From assembly GCA_958438955.1 (NCBI GenBank), contig CAUBTS010000001.1, positions 1 to 53,546 on the forward strand: a stretch of DNA of 53,546 nt, in the 5' to 3' direction. This DNA comes from an uncultured Collinsella sp. GTDB lineage: Bacteria; Actinomycetota; Coriobacteriia; Coriobacteriales; Coriobacteriaceae. Position numbers and translations under genes: made by a program. Under the pieces are notes generated by a model. The model saw nothing but the letters and a program-made list of their open reading frames with translations, did not search any database and was not told where the DNA came from. This document shows positions 41,847 to 51,005 of the stretch, piece by piece. Position 1 is the stretch's first letter; every line of letters begins with the position of its first letter.

Positions 41847-42314
41847 ATGAAGATCGGTATCGGCAACGACCACGCCGCCGTCGAGCTCAAGAACATCATC
41901 TCCGAGCACCTGAAGGAGCGCGGCTGCGAGGTCGTGAACTTTGGCACCGACACCTCCGAGAGCTTTGACTACCCCATCGCCGGCTACAAGGTGGGTAAGG
42001 CCGTTGCCAACGGCGACGTCGACCTGGGCATCCTGATCTGCGGCACCGGCGTCGGCATCAGCCTGGCCGCCAACAAGGTCGAAGGTGTTCGCGCCGTCGT
42101 ATGCTCCGAGCCCTTCAGCGCCAAGCTCTCGCGCATGCACAACAACACCAACGTGCTTGCCTTTGGCGCCCGCGTCGTGGGATCCGAACTCGCCAAGATG
42201 ATTGTCGACGAGTGGCTCGACGCCGAGTTTGAGGGCGGTCGTCACGAGCGTCGCGTTAACCTCCTCAACGAGATCGACCAGACCCGAGGACTCAAGGTCG
42301 TCGACGAGGCTTAA
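41847..42314 (+). CDS. rpiB: Ribose-5-phosphate isomerase B
   Basis: A 155-aa RpiB/LacAB family isomerase. KIGIGNDHAAVELKN at the N-terminus and ILICGTGVGISLAANKVEGVRA near residue 62 (active-site Cys) identify it; RMHNNTNVLAFGARV near 95 completes the sugar-phosphate site. It interconverts ribose 5-phosphate and ribulose 5-phosphate. RpiB rather than LacA/B, since no lactose or tagatose genes are nearby. Ribosome site GAGAGGAA; terminator directly downstream. Confidence 0.93.
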   Translation: MKIGIGNDHAAVELKNIISEHLKERGCEVVNFGTDTSESFDYPIAGYKVGKAVANGDVDLGILICGTGVGISLAANKVEGVRAVVCSEPFSAKLSRMHNNTNVLAFGARVVGSELAKMIVDEWLDAEFEGGRHERRVNLLNEIDQTRGLKVVDEA

Positions 42315-42341
42315 ACTACTCAGTACCACAAGCTAACAGCA

Positions 42342-42380
42342 GGGGCCCGCTCGGAACACATGTCCGAGCGGGCCCCTTCA
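42342..42380 (+). terminator. Terminator of rpiB
   Basis: 14-bp perfect stem (GGGGCCCGCTCGGA, 42342-42355 and 42363-42376), then TTCATAGATTTT, 28 bp after rpiB. Confidence 0.85.
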
Positions 42381-42393
42381 TAGATTTTGGAAT

Positions 42394-42427
42394 AAAAAGG
42401 GCGCCGCGGGTGGAATTCCGCGGCGCC
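42394..42427 (-). terminator. Terminator of ndk
   Basis: 10-bp stem (GGCGCCGCGG, 42400-42409 and 42418-42427) followed by CUUUUUAUU on the minus strand, 40 bp after ndk. Confidence 0.88.
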
Positions 42428-42466
42428 AAAGCCACACGCTAACAGCTTTAAGGAGTCAAAGCTGGT

Positions 42467-42871
42467 TTAGCCAAAGAAGCGCTTGATCTCGATCTCGGCG
42501 TTCTCCAGGCAGTCGGAGCCGTGGATCACGTTGGCGTTAACATCGACAGCGAAGTCGCCGCGAATGGTGCCGGGGGCAGCGTCAAGCGGGTTGGTGGCGC
42601 CCATGAGGGTGCGCATCTTGGAGACAGCGGAGAGACCGGAAACGACCATCTTGACGACCGGACCGCTCGTCATAAAGTCGCAGAGACCGCCAAAGAAGGG
42701 CTTGTCGGCCAGATGGGCGTAGTGCTCCTCGACGGTAGCGCGCTCGAGCGTGGTCATCTCCATGCGCTCGATGACAAGGCCGCTGCGCTCAATGCGAGCA
42801 ACGATCTCGCCGATCTTACGGTCGCGCACGGCGTCGGGCTTAATCATGATGAAGGTCTTCTCGATAGCCAT
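42467..42871 (-). CDS. ndk: Nucleoside diphosphate kinase
   Basis: A 134-aa enzyme of normal length. TFIMIKPDAVRDRKIGEI at the N-terminus, RTLMGATNPLDAAPGTIRGDFAVD near residue 87-110, and the phosphorylated His in NVIHGSDCLENAEIEI near 113. It balances NTP pools. The ATG at 42871 has AAAGG upstream. A promoter lies about 65-90 bp upstream. Confidence 0.96.
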   Translation of the reverse strand: MAIEKTFIMIKPDAVRDRKIGEIVARIERSGLVIERMEMTTLERATVEEHYAHLADKPFFGGLCDFMTSGPVVKMVVSGLSAVSKMRTLMGATNPLDAAPGTIRGDFAVDVNANVIHGSDCLENAEIEIKRFFG

Positions 42872-42934
42872 AAGGTAGCCTTTCAAGTAGGTTCGCGCGT
42901 GCCCAAGTCCCATTCCGGCACCCGCCTGGACTGC

Positions 42935-42963
42935 ATCGTAACAGAGTTTTAGCTGCAGTTAAA
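42935..42963 (-). promoter_or_regulatory. ndk promoter
   Basis: TTTAAC (42958-42963) and TACGAT (42935-42940) are 17 bp apart on the minus strand upstream of ndk. The rest of the 384-bp gap up to argH holds the argH terminator and a weak CCGACCG/CGGTCGG hairpin near 43050-43090, with no gene. Confidence 0.5.
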
Positions 42964-43171
42964 CAAAAAGCTGTTTATTGAAACGCTGCAATTTATTAAA
43001 GCGCTCCATATGTGTCACTTCTGTTTCGAAGCCCGATTAGAGTACCATCCGACCGCCCATCAACCGCATCGAACAGAGCAGACGGTCGGTTGCCACCCGC
43101 GAACGTATCCCCTTCACAACCTGCCCAAAGGTCCTACAGAAGTTCTCGACACGCCCCTCCCCCATAGCAAC

Positions 43172-43204
43172 AAAATACGGGCGCCCGCAACAGAAGGCGC
43201 CCGT
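43172..43204 (-). terminator. Terminator of argH
   Basis: 9-bp stem (ACGGGCGCC, 43177-43185 and 43196-43204), then UUUUG on the minus strand, about 50 bp after argH. Confidence 0.82.
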
Positions 43205-43255
43205 AAAAGCAAAACGATTTATCGATAAAAGGGCAATACGGCTTCAGCCAAACCC

Positions 43256-44686
43256 CTACTTTGCCCCGTGTCCCATCTCGACTACCTTGGTCAGCGATCC
43301 AAACGCGCCCTCGTCGGCCACGAGCTGTGACTCGGCACGCTGCAGCTGCGCGGCAACTGCGGCAGGAGCGGTGCCGCCCTCGGTCGTGCGCGCGGCGACA
43401 ATCGACGGGATGTCGAGCGCCTCGGTAATGTCGCGCTCAAAGAGCGGGCTTGCCTCCTGGAACACCTCAAACGGCAGGTCCTCAAGATTACAGCCGCGCT
43501 TCTCGCACATCAGGACCAGATGCCCCACCACGGCATGTGCCTCGCGGAACGGCAGGCCACGCTTGGTCAGGTAATCGGCAACATCGGTGGCGGCAAGGTG
43601 TCCCACGCCGCACTCGCGCGCCATGGCATCCTCGTTGACGGTCCAAGTCGAAATCATACCAGCCATAACCGACAGGCACTGCATGAGCGTATGAGCGGTA
43701 TCGAGCGCGCCCTCCTTGTCCTCCTGCAAGTCCTTGTTATAAGCAAGCGGCAGGCCCTTCATGGTTACCAGCAGCTGCACCAGGTTGCCGTACACGCGAC
43801 CGCTCTTGCCGCGGATAAGCTCGGCAAAGTCGGGGTTCTTCTTCTGCGGCATGATGGACGAGCCGGTGGAGTACGAGTCGGAAAGCGTGATAAAGCCAAA
43901 TTCGGAGCTCGACCACAGCACGATCTCCTCGGAAAGACGCGACAGGTGCATCGCCATGACGGATCCGGCGTAATGCAGATCGAGCAGGAAATCACGGTCG
44001 GAAACCGCATCGAGCGAGTTGGGAATCACGCCCGCAAAACCAAGTTCGGCAGCCGTCATCTGGCGATCGAGCGGATAGCTCGTACCGGCAAGCGCGGCAG
44101 CACCCAGCGGGCAGTTGTCGGCGGCATCAAAGGCGGCCTTCAGGCGCGTAAAGTCGCGCGCGAACATCCAGGAATACGCCAGCAGATGATGCGACAGCAG
44201 CACGGGCTGAGCGTGCTGCATGTGCGTGTAGCCCGGCAAAATCACCTTGTCGTACTTCTTAGCCGCATCCACCAGCACATGGCGCAGCTCTAGATTGGCC
44301 TCCATGAGCTCCTTGGCCAGCGCCTTGACGCCCAGTCGCGTATCGGTCGCCACCTGGTCGTTGCGCGAACGCCCAGTATGCAAGCGCTTGCCAGCCTCGC
44401 CGATGCGACGCGTCAGCTCGCTCTCGATGGACATATGAATGTCCTCATCGTTGATGTCGAAGGTAAAGTTGCCGGCATCGATATCCTGTTCGATTCCGGT
44501 CAGGCCCTCGGCAATCGCGCGCTCGTCCTCGGCACTGATGATGCCCTGGGCCGCCAGCATTTTGGCATGCGCCTTAGAGCCGGCGATATCCTGCTTATAG
44601 AGATGTTTGTCGACCGGCAGCGACGCGCCAAACTCCTGCGTGACCTCGGCCACACCTGCCTCAAAACGACCGCCCCAAAGAGCCAT
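43256..44686 (-). CDS. argH: Argininosuccinate lyase
   Basis: A 476-aa fumarase/aspartase-superfamily enzyme. MALWGGRFEAGVAEVTQEFGAS at the N-terminus is diagnostic for ArgH, HTGRSRNDQVATDTRL near residue 110 and GSSIMPQKKNPDFAELIRGK near 280 are the catalytic signatures. It cleaves argininosuccinate to arginine and fumarate. It is read in the same direction as argG, 522 bp downstream, with a small ORF in between. Ribosome site AAAGGGGA. Confidence 0.96.
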   Translation of the reverse strand: MALWGGRFEAGVAEVTQEFGASLPVDKHLYKQDIAGSKAHAKMLAAQGIISAEDERAIAEGLTGIEQDIDAGNFTFDINDEDIHMSIESELTRRIGEAGKRLHTGRSRNDQVATDTRLGVKALAKELMEANLELRHVLVDAAKKYDKVILPGYTHMQHAQPVLLSHHLLAYSWMFARDFTRLKAAFDAADNCPLGAAALAGTSYPLDRQMTAAELGFAGVIPNSLDAVSDRDFLLDLHYAGSVMAMHLSRLSEEIVLWSSSEFGFITLSDSYSTGSSIMPQKKNPDFAELIRGKSGRVYGNLVQLLVTMKGLPLAYNKDLQEDKEGALDTAHTLMQCLSVMAGMISTWTVNEDAMARECGVGHLAATDVADYLTKRGLPFREAHAVVGHLVLMCEKRGCNLEDLPFEVFQEASPLFERDITEALDIPSIVAARTTEGGTAPAAVAAQLQRAESQLVADEGAFGSLTKVVEMGHGAK

Positions 44687-44804
44687 GGAACCGTCCCCTT
44701 TCTCCAAATACCAAAACAAGCGCCCAAAGCAATGCGCCATATCGCTAAAGCGATTTTTCAACCGCTAGTTTTGCACATTCCCCACCGTGTGCGGAGCCAT
44801 GTAG

Positions 44805-44975
44805 CTAATTTGCAAAGAAGTGACGCGCCATACACTTGGCGCCCAACGTCTCCCTCCGGATGTTGCCCTGCGAACCATCGATCCAGGCCTTCAGGCTCAT
44901 AGGGACGTCCTCGACCTTTACAGCATCGAACTCGGGCGCGAGGGCAAGCAAAGCATGCGCGATAGCATTGAACAT
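44805..44975 (-). CDS. Small unknown protein between argG and argH (56 aa)
   Basis: A 56-codon frame with a good ribosome site (GAGGAGTATCCATT before ATG). It reads MFNAIAHALLALAPEFDAVK at the N-terminus, then VEDVPMSLKAWIDGSQ, and ends ARHFFAN. I do not recognise a family. The first ~15 residues could form an amphipathic helix, and there is no membrane segment or Cys pair. It lies between the argG hairpin and argH, read the same way. AT-rich TATATATA sequence just upstream may be its own promoter. Base composition at third codon positions is GC-biased as in real genes. Confidence 0.5.
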   Translation of the reverse strand: MFNAIAHALLALAPEFDAVKVEDVPMSLKAWIDGSQGNIRRETLGAKCMARHFFAN

Positions 44976-45025
44976 AATGGATACTCCTCATATATATAGG
45001 CGCAGAGCCGCCAAATTGATAGAAG

Positions 45026-45055
45026 GAGCCCCGCCGGACAACCCCGGCGGGGCTC
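45026..45055 (-). terminator. Hairpin after argG
   Basis: A 12-bp perfect GC-rich stem (GAGCCCCGCCGG, 45026-45037 and 45044-45055), followed by CUUCUAUC, a poor U-run. It probably ends or trims the argG message before the small ORF. Confidence 0.6.
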
Positions 45056-45208
45056 GGACTCAGCCACAGTCGCGGCATCATATATGCGGGCGGAACGTAG
45101 GGGCCACCGATGTTAAGAAGTGTCAGCAAGCATAACGAAAGGTAGGGACCCCGTGCGCCCGTTATGTATCACGCGGATGGGCCGCGCGGATACCAAGGGA
45201 AGGAAGCG

Positions 45209-46435
45209 CTAGGCCTGGGCGGCAGCAGAGCTGGGGCCCTGGACCTTTGCCCACGTCTTGAGCGACAGCGTATCGATCTCGATAAAACCGGCGCTGGCCT
45301 TCTCGTCAAACGTGGTGTCGCGGTCGTAGGTAGCCAGACCGTAGTCGTAGAGGCTGAAGGGGCTCTTGCGGCCGACGACATGGCAGTTGCCCTTAAAGAA
45401 CTTCAGACGGACAGTGCCGGTCACGAACTTTTGCGTGTCGGCCATAAAGGCATCGAGCGCGTTTTTGAGCGGGCTGTACCACTGGCCGTTGTACACGGCG
45501 GTGGCCCAATCCTGCTCGAGCTTGATCTTGGTCTTGAGCAGGTCGCCCTCGACGCAGATGTCCTCGAGCGCCTTGTGGGCGGTGATGAGCGTCAGGGCGC
45601 CGGGAACCTCGTAGCACTCGCGGCTCTTAAGGCCCACCAGGCGATCCTCGACCAGATCGAGACGGCCAAAGCCATTGTCGCCGGAGATCTTGTTGAGGGC
45701 GATGACGATCTCAGAGAGCTTCATCTTCTTGCCGTCGACGGCGACGGGCTTGCCGGCCTCAAACTCAATCTCGGTGTAGGTCGGGGTGTCCGGGGTGTCC
45801 TCGGGATTCTTGGTCATAACCCAAGCGTCGTCGAGCGGCTCATTCCAGGGATCCTCCAGGTGACCGCACTCAATGGCACGACCCCACAGGTTGTCGTCGA
45901 TGGAGTAGGGGTTGTCGTTGGCACCCTCGGGAACCGGCACGTTGTGGGCGTGGGCATAGGCGACCTCGTCGGGGCGACACTTCAGGTCCCACTCGCGAAC
46001 CGGGGCGATAACCTTGAGCTCGGGGTCGAGGGCCTTGACGGCGGCCTCAAAACGGACCTGGTCGTTACCCTTGCCGGTGCAGCCGTGGGCGACGTAGGTC
46101 GCGCCAAACTCGTGGGCGACCTCAACAAGCTTCTTGGCAAGCAGCGGGCGAGACAGGGCGGAGAGCAGCGGATACTTGTTCTCGTACATGGAGTTTGCTG
46201 CAATGGCTTTGGTCAGGAACTCATCGGAGAACTCGTCGCGCAGGTCGAGCACTTGGCAATCGAGAACGCCCAGGTCGAGCGCCTTCTGCTTCTTGGCATC
46301 CAGTCCGGTCTCTTCCTGGCCCACGTTGCCGCAGACACAAACGACATCGAGATTCTTCTCGTCCTGGAGCCATTTGACACATACGGATGTATCAAGACCA
46401 CCGGAATATGCGAGAACGACTTTTTCCTTGCTCAT
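45209..46435 (-). CDS. argG: Argininosuccinate synthase
   Basis: A 408-aa enzyme. The ATP pyrophosphatase P-loop LAYSGGLDTSVCVKWL starts at residue 8; AHGCTGKGNDQVRFE near 116 and SIDDNLWGRAIECG near 178 are ArgG signatures. It joins citrulline and aspartate, with ArgH as the next pathway step. Ribosome site AAAGGAAAC. The 554 bp upstream, shared with a divergent HAD gene, are AT-rich; I saw no clear ARG box and no gene I trust there. Confidence 0.96.
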   Translation of the reverse strand: MSKEKVVLAYSGGLDTSVCVKWLQDEKNLDVVCVCGNVGQEETGLDAKKQKALDLGVLDCQVLDLRDEFSDEFLTKAIAANSMYENKYPLLSALSRPLLAKKLVEVAHEFGATYVAHGCTGKGNDQVRFEAAVKALDPELKVIAPVREWDLKCRPDEVAYAHAHNVPVPEGANDNPYSIDDNLWGRAIECGHLEDPWNEPLDDAWVMTKNPEDTPDTPTYTEIEFEAGKPVAVDGKKMKLSEIVIALNKISGDNGFGRLDLVEDRLVGLKSRECYEVPGALTLITAHKALEDICVEGDLLKTKIKLEQDWATAVYNGQWYSPLKNALDAFMADTQKFVTGTVRLKFFKGNCHVVGRKSPFSLYDYGLATYDRDTTFDEKASAGFIEIDTLSLKTWAKVQGPSSAAAQA

Positions 46436-46989
46436 GGCTGTTTCCTTTCGCCCTTGGTAGCTAGTTAGAACATCGGTCAGTTGCAAGTCACCTTGAGGTC
46501 AAAAACCGTGCAATATCAGGTTAAATAGCAAAAATCAGCACATACATGCCCTAGAAACATGCAGCAATGTCGTGCTAAAACCCAACGACCTCAAAATGAC
46601 TCTGTTGAGGCAATTCGCCCCATGCGGACAGAGACGATTGTTATCGTCGTCGGGAAATTGCGCGCTGGCGTCGGATGGCATTGTCTGCAGTGGTGATGAT
46701 CGTTACGAACTGCATCTGCCTCTCCTTTCACCTATCGCCGGGCGCAATTCTAATATCGTAAACGGTACCTTTTCCTCGGTAAGCGGTTGTTTTTCCGTCT
46801 CCGTTTTCGATGGTCGCTATATTACGCTAAAGTGCCCGCAGCACAAGCGACAAATTCAAATTTCTGAAAAGTTTTTTCATTACTTTGTGAAGCGTGGTGC
46901 AAATACGCTCCGTTCCTGCGAAAATACGCCCGACTACGAATTGATGGTTATAACGTCTGAAACAATCTCGAAACGAAAGGCTCGCTTTT

Positions 46990-47817
46990 ATGCAAACTTA
47001 CGAATCGGACGCCAATATCGGAAACATTAAGATTCTCGCCGTCGACATGGACAAGACGCTGCTGACCGACGAGCGCGTGCTGCCCCAGGGTCTTGATGAG
47101 CGCCTGGACAAGCTCGCCGAAGCCGACATCGTATTCTGCCCCGCCAGCGGACGTCCCGCCCCCAAGCTCGAGGAGATGTTCGAGGGCGTCAAGAACCGCC
47201 TCGCCTTTTGTCCCGACAACGGAGCGTGCGTGATCTATCGCGGCAGCTATATCTATAAGAGCAATATTGACGTGGAGCTGTATCAGCAGGTCTTGAGCCG
47301 TGCCTCGGAGGATCCTCGCGCTGTCCCCGTCCTGTGCTGCTTCGACGAGTTCTACGTGCTTGCCCGCGACCATCAGTACCACGACGAGATCAGCGTCTAC
47401 TACAACACAATCAACTACGTCGACAGCTTTGAGGGCATTGATTTCGAGTCCAACAAGATTTCGGTCTTCTTCCCCGGCTACGACGCCGAGCCCGCTTTCC
47501 GCGAGACCTATAGCCCCGAGTTCTCGGACAAGCTCTACGTCACCAACGCCGGGCGCGAGTGGATCGACTTTATGAACCTGGGCGTTGACAAGGGCGCCGG
47601 CGTCGCGCATCTGTGCGAGCACCTGGGCATCGATATTGCCGATGCTGCCGCCGTGGGCGACACCTACAACGATATCCCCATGCTGGAGCGCGTCGGGCAC
47701 AGCTTTATCGTGGACAATGCCGAGGAGCACATGAACGCGCACGCCAAGTGGCGCATTCCGAGCAACAACGACGGGGGCGTACTGACGCTCATCGACGCCA
47801 TCTTGGCGGCTCGGTAA
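46990..47817 (+). CDS. Cof-type HAD phosphatase
   Basis: A 275-aa HAD IIB (Cof/YidA-like) hydrolase. Motif I ILAVDMDKTLLTDERVLP near residue 15, motif II FCPASGRPAPKLEEM near 50, and motif IV AAVGDTYNDIPMLERVGHS near 220 are intact, with a large cap between. Substrates of this group are sugar phosphates or nucleotides; this one is unknown. The N-terminus has ~13 residues before the fold, and the ribosome site AAAGG is distant, so a start at an internal Met is excluded only by motif I. Monocistronic. Confidence 0.88.
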   Translation: MQTYESDANIGNIKILAVDMDKTLLTDERVLPQGLDERLDKLAEADIVFCPASGRPAPKLEEMFEGVKNRLAFCPDNGACVIYRGSYIYKSNIDVELYQQVLSRASEDPRAVPVLCCFDEFYVLARDHQYHDEISVYYNTINYVDSFEGIDFESNKISVFFPGYDAEPAFRETYSPEFSDKLYVTNAGREWIDFMNLGVDKGAGVAHLCEHLGIDIADAAAVGDTYNDIPMLERVGHSFIVDNAEEHMNAHAKWRIPSNNDGGVLTLIDAILAAR

Positions 47818-47828
47818 TCCAACTCGTC

Positions 47829-47954
47829 GCCATGCCCGGGGCCGGCCGTTTGATTTTTGCTCGGTCAGGTCCTGGGCTCGCTCGAAGGCCACATTAAGTG
47901 GCCTTCGGCTCGTGCGGAATCTACAAAAATCAAACGGCCGGCCCCGGGCATGGC
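47829..47954. repeat. Element with 31-bp perfect inverted arms
   Basis: Arms 47829-47859 and 47924-47954 are perfectly complementary over 31 bp, very GC-rich at the outside (GCCATGCCCGGGGCCGGCC) and ending TTTGATTTTTG. The 64-bp centre holds a 10-bp hairpin CGAAGGCCAC/GTGGCCTTCG. It lies 11 bp after the HAD stop. There is no U-run, so it is not a standard terminator. It resembles a MITE or a large structured RNA. Confidence 0.9.
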
Positions 47955-48022
47955 TACGTTGACTTGCTTGCCGCCTGGATGGCGTCTTGGCGCCTAGATA
48001 CTTTGGCTGATTTTTATTGAAC

Positions 48023-48066
48023 GAAGGACGCTCCTTGTTGATGAGGGGCGTCCTTCTGGTTTTGTA
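48023..48066 (+). terminator. Terminator between the HAD gene and polA
   Basis: 9-bp stem GAAGGACGC/GCGTCCTTC (48023-48031 and 48048-48056), then TGGTTTTG. Best read on the plus strand as the HAD gene stop; it can also fold on the polA side. Confidence 0.65.
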
Positions 48067-48091
48067 TTACTTTTGAATTGTGGTCGTGCCC

Positions 48092-50839
48092 TTACTTGGC
48101 GTCTGCCCAGGTCACTCCAGTCGAAGCTTCGGCGATTAGGGGAACGCGAAGGTCCACTACGTGCTCCATGACGTCGCGGACCATGGTGGTTAGGCGCTCG
48201 ACTTCGTCGATGGGGCACTCAAAGTCCAGTTCGTCGTGTACCTGCAGGATCATGTGGGCGGCAAAGCCCTCTTCTTCCAGGCGGCGGCTTACGCGGGCCA
48301 TCGCGATCTTGATGATGTCGGCGGCGGTTCCCTGCATGGGATGGTTCATGGCCGTGCGCTCGCCAAAGCCGCGGAGTTGCGGGTTTTTGGCCTTGAGCTC
48401 CGGAATATGACGACGGCGGCCATACATGGTCTCGGCGTAGCCCGTCTGCTTGGCGCGCGCCACCACGTTGTCGAGGAACGTACGCACGCCCGGGTAGGCC
48501 TCGTAGTAGCGGTCGATCATGTCGCGTGCCTCGGCCATCGAGATATGCAGCGACTGCGACAGGCCGTAGGCCTGCTGACCATACACGATGCCAAAGTTCA
48601 CGGCCTTGGCGCGGCTACGCAGGTCGGGTGTCACCTCGGACACCGGCACGCCAAATACGCGCGCGGCCGTCTCGGCATGGAAGTCCTCGCCCTCGTTAAA
48701 GGCGCGCACCAGGTGCTCGTCACCCGAAAGATGCGCCAGCAGACGCAGCTCGATCTGCGAGTAGTCCACCGCCAAAAAGACGCTGCCCTCGCCCGCCGAG
48801 AACGCCGTCTTGACGGTACGCCCCAGCTCCGAGCGCGTCGGAATGTTCTGCAGGTTCGGGTCGCTCGAGGACAGACGCCCCGTCGCGGTGATGGTCTGGT
48901 TGTACGTGGTGTGCACTCGACCGTCACCACGGCGCAACGGACCTAGCGTGTCCAGATAGGTCGACTTAATCTTGGACTTCTCACGCCAGTCCAAAATCAG
49001 GCGCACGATCTCGTGGTCGCGGGCGAGGTCGCTCAACACCTTGGCGTTGGTCGAATAATAGCCGCGCTTAGTCTTTTTGAGGCCCTTGGTCGGAAGCCCC
49101 ATAACGTCAAACAGCACGTGCGACAGCTGCATGGGACTGCCAATATTAAAGGTCTCGTCACCCGCCAGGTCGCGAATGCTGCGCTCGACCTCGGCAATCT
49201 GGGTCGCCAGGCCCTCGGACAGATTGCGCAGGCGGTCGGGGTCCACGAGCATGCCCGCGCGCTCCATCTTGGCAAGTACCGGAACGAGCGGCATCTCGAT
49301 GCCATCGAACACGTTGGCGGCATTCTCACGGGCCATGCACTCGCGCAACGGCGCCACGAGCGCCAGCGTCAAGGCCGCCGTGCGAGCGACGGGCGCAGGA
49401 GCGTCCTCACCGGCACCCTCTGCGCCGCGTGCCGCAGGCAGCGACATCTGCAGGTAGGTATCGGCCAGATACGCCTCATCGAACTCGGAGCGGTCGGAAT
49501 CCAGCAGGTAGGCGGCAACCACGGTATCGAAGATGCGCGTGGAATCGGCAGCGAGCGGATCCATGAGCTCGGGTTCAGAGGAATCGATAGGCGAAAGCTC
49601 GTGCAGCAGCGCTTTCATGTCCGGGCTCGCCACGCGGCCCTCCATAAACAGGCGCGCGAGCACACCGGCGATCACGCCGTGGACGAAGTTGAAGCCCTCA
49701 ACTTCAGCCGCCGCATCGCTGTCGCCCTCTTCGAGCGCGAACAGGCCCTTGGACGTCGCCAACCACAGCGTGCGCGTCAGCCCAAAGAGCGCGCCCTCTT
49801 CCTTGTCGTCGTCCACCACGGCGGCGACCCACTCACCAGCACCAATCGCACGGGAGATCTCAGCCGCAACGGCACCAAGCGCGTCAGCATCGCCGGCGGC
49901 CGCGCGAACCATCGCAGGCATCTCAAACACACTGGAGGCAGCAGCCCCGCCCTCGCCGCCGATCAGTGCCAAGAAACGGTTCTGCATGGCGGTGATACCA
50001 AGCGTACCCAGCGCCGCGGAAACCTCATCGGCAGAAAACGCCGGGAAGGACGTCGCCTCAAAATCGAGCTCAACAGGCGCATCGGTGCGAATGGTCGCAA
50101 CCTTGCGGCTCAGCAGCGCGTCGTCGATGTGTGCGCGCAGGTTTTCGCCCATTTTGCCCTTGACCTCGTCGGCGTGTGCGATGACCTCGTCCAGGCTACC
50201 GTACTGTGCGATGAGCGCGCTCGCCTTTTTGGGGCCGATGCCCGGCACGCCGGGGATGTTATCGGACGTGTCGCCCTTCAGACCATAAAAGTCGGGCACG
50301 AGCGCCGGCGTGATGCCGTGATACAGATCGTCCACGCTCTCGGGCGTCATGATCGCCACGTCGGACAGGCCCTTGCGGGTCGAGACCACGTTGACGTGCT
50401 CGGTCACGAGCTGATACATATCGCGATCACCGGTCACCAGCAGCATGTCACAGCCGGCCTGCTCGCCCAGGCGCGCCATAGTGCCCAGAATGTCATCGCC
50501 TTCCCAGCCCTCGGACTGCAAAATCGGCACGTTGAGCGCGGCGAGCAGCTCCTTAATCATGGGAAACTGTGCGTGCAGATCGGGGTCCATGGGCGGGCGC
50601 TGAGCCTTGTACTGCGGCAGCATCTCCATGCGCACGCGCGGCTTGCCCTTGTCAAACGCCACAACAACGCCGTCGGGATTAAAGGCGTCAATCATCTTGA
50701 GGAACATATTCAAAAAGCCAAAGATCGCGTTGGTGGGACGACCGTCCGGCGCGTTCATGGTCGGCGGCACGGCGTGGAAGGCGCGGTGCATGAGCGAGTT
50801 GCCGTCGATAACGGCAAAGGTGCGGCGCTTGTCAGACAT
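48092..50839 (-). CDS. polA: DNA polymerase I
   Basis: A 915-aa protein with all three regions. Residues 1-300 are the 5' nuclease (VVAFDKGKPRVR, VTGDRDMYQLV, FYGLKGDTSDNIPGVPGIGPKKA). Residues ~310-520 occupy the 3'-5' exonuclease place but lack the acidic triad; AAVVDDDKEEGAL and SPDMKALLHEL replace the usual sites, so proofreading is probably lost. Residues ~530-915 are the polymerase: DYSQIELRLLAHLSGDE (motif A), RSRAKAVNFGIVYGQQAYG (motif B) and QVHDELDFECP (motif C). The start at 50839 has GAGGT upstream. Confidence 0.95.
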   Translation of the reverse strand: MSDKRRTFAVIDGNSLMHRAFHAVPPTMNAPDGRPTNAIFGFLNMFLKMIDAFNPDGVVVAFDKGKPRVRMEMLPQYKAQRPPMDPDLHAQFPMIKELLAALNVPILQSEGWEGDDILGTMARLGEQAGCDMLLVTGDRDMYQLVTEHVNVVSTRKGLSDVAIMTPESVDDLYHGITPALVPDFYGLKGDTSDNIPGVPGIGPKKASALIAQYGSLDEVIAHADEVKGKMGENLRAHIDDALLSRKVATIRTDAPVELDFEATSFPAFSADEVSAALGTLGITAMQNRFLALIGGEGGAAASSVFEMPAMVRAAAGDADALGAVAAEISRAIGAGEWVAAVVDDDKEEGALFGLTRTLWLATSKGLFALEEGDSDAAAEVEGFNFVHGVIAGVLARLFMEGRVASPDMKALLHELSPIDSSEPELMDPLAADSTRIFDTVVAAYLLDSDRSEFDEAYLADTYLQMSLPAARGAEGAGEDAPAPVARTAALTLALVAPLRECMARENAANVFDGIEMPLVPVLAKMERAGMLVDPDRLRNLSEGLATQIAEVERSIRDLAGDETFNIGSPMQLSHVLFDVMGLPTKGLKKTKRGYYSTNAKVLSDLARDHEIVRLILDWREKSKIKSTYLDTLGPLRRGDGRVHTTYNQTITATGRLSSSDPNLQNIPTRSELGRTVKTAFSAGEGSVFLAVDYSQIELRLLAHLSGDEHLVRAFNEGEDFHAETAARVFGVPVSEVTPDLRSRAKAVNFGIVYGQQAYGLSQSLHISMAEARDMIDRYYEAYPGVRTFLDNVVARAKQTGYAETMYGRRRHIPELKAKNPQLRGFGERTAMNHPMQGTAADIIKIAMARVSRRLEEEGFAAHMILQVHDELDFECPIDEVERLTTMVRDVMEHVVDLRVPLIAEASTGVTWADAK

Positions 50840-51005
50840 ATTGAATACCTCGCTTTGGGCTGGGCACGGTTTGCTCACACCAGTTTACACGCTCCCCGCC
50901 CCGCGGCCACCGCACATCAGGCTTCCCTGCCGCCGCGGGCCCGCGCGTGATACGATGGCTCACGGTACATCAACCAGCACGATCGATCCGAAAGGAGCCT
51001 GCGTC

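Noticed and set aside
46572..47030. A 152-codon plus-strand frame upstream of the Cof-type HAD gene
   Set aside because: It overlaps the HAD start in another frame, has mixed composition and no recognisable domain; probably chance in an AT-rich gap.
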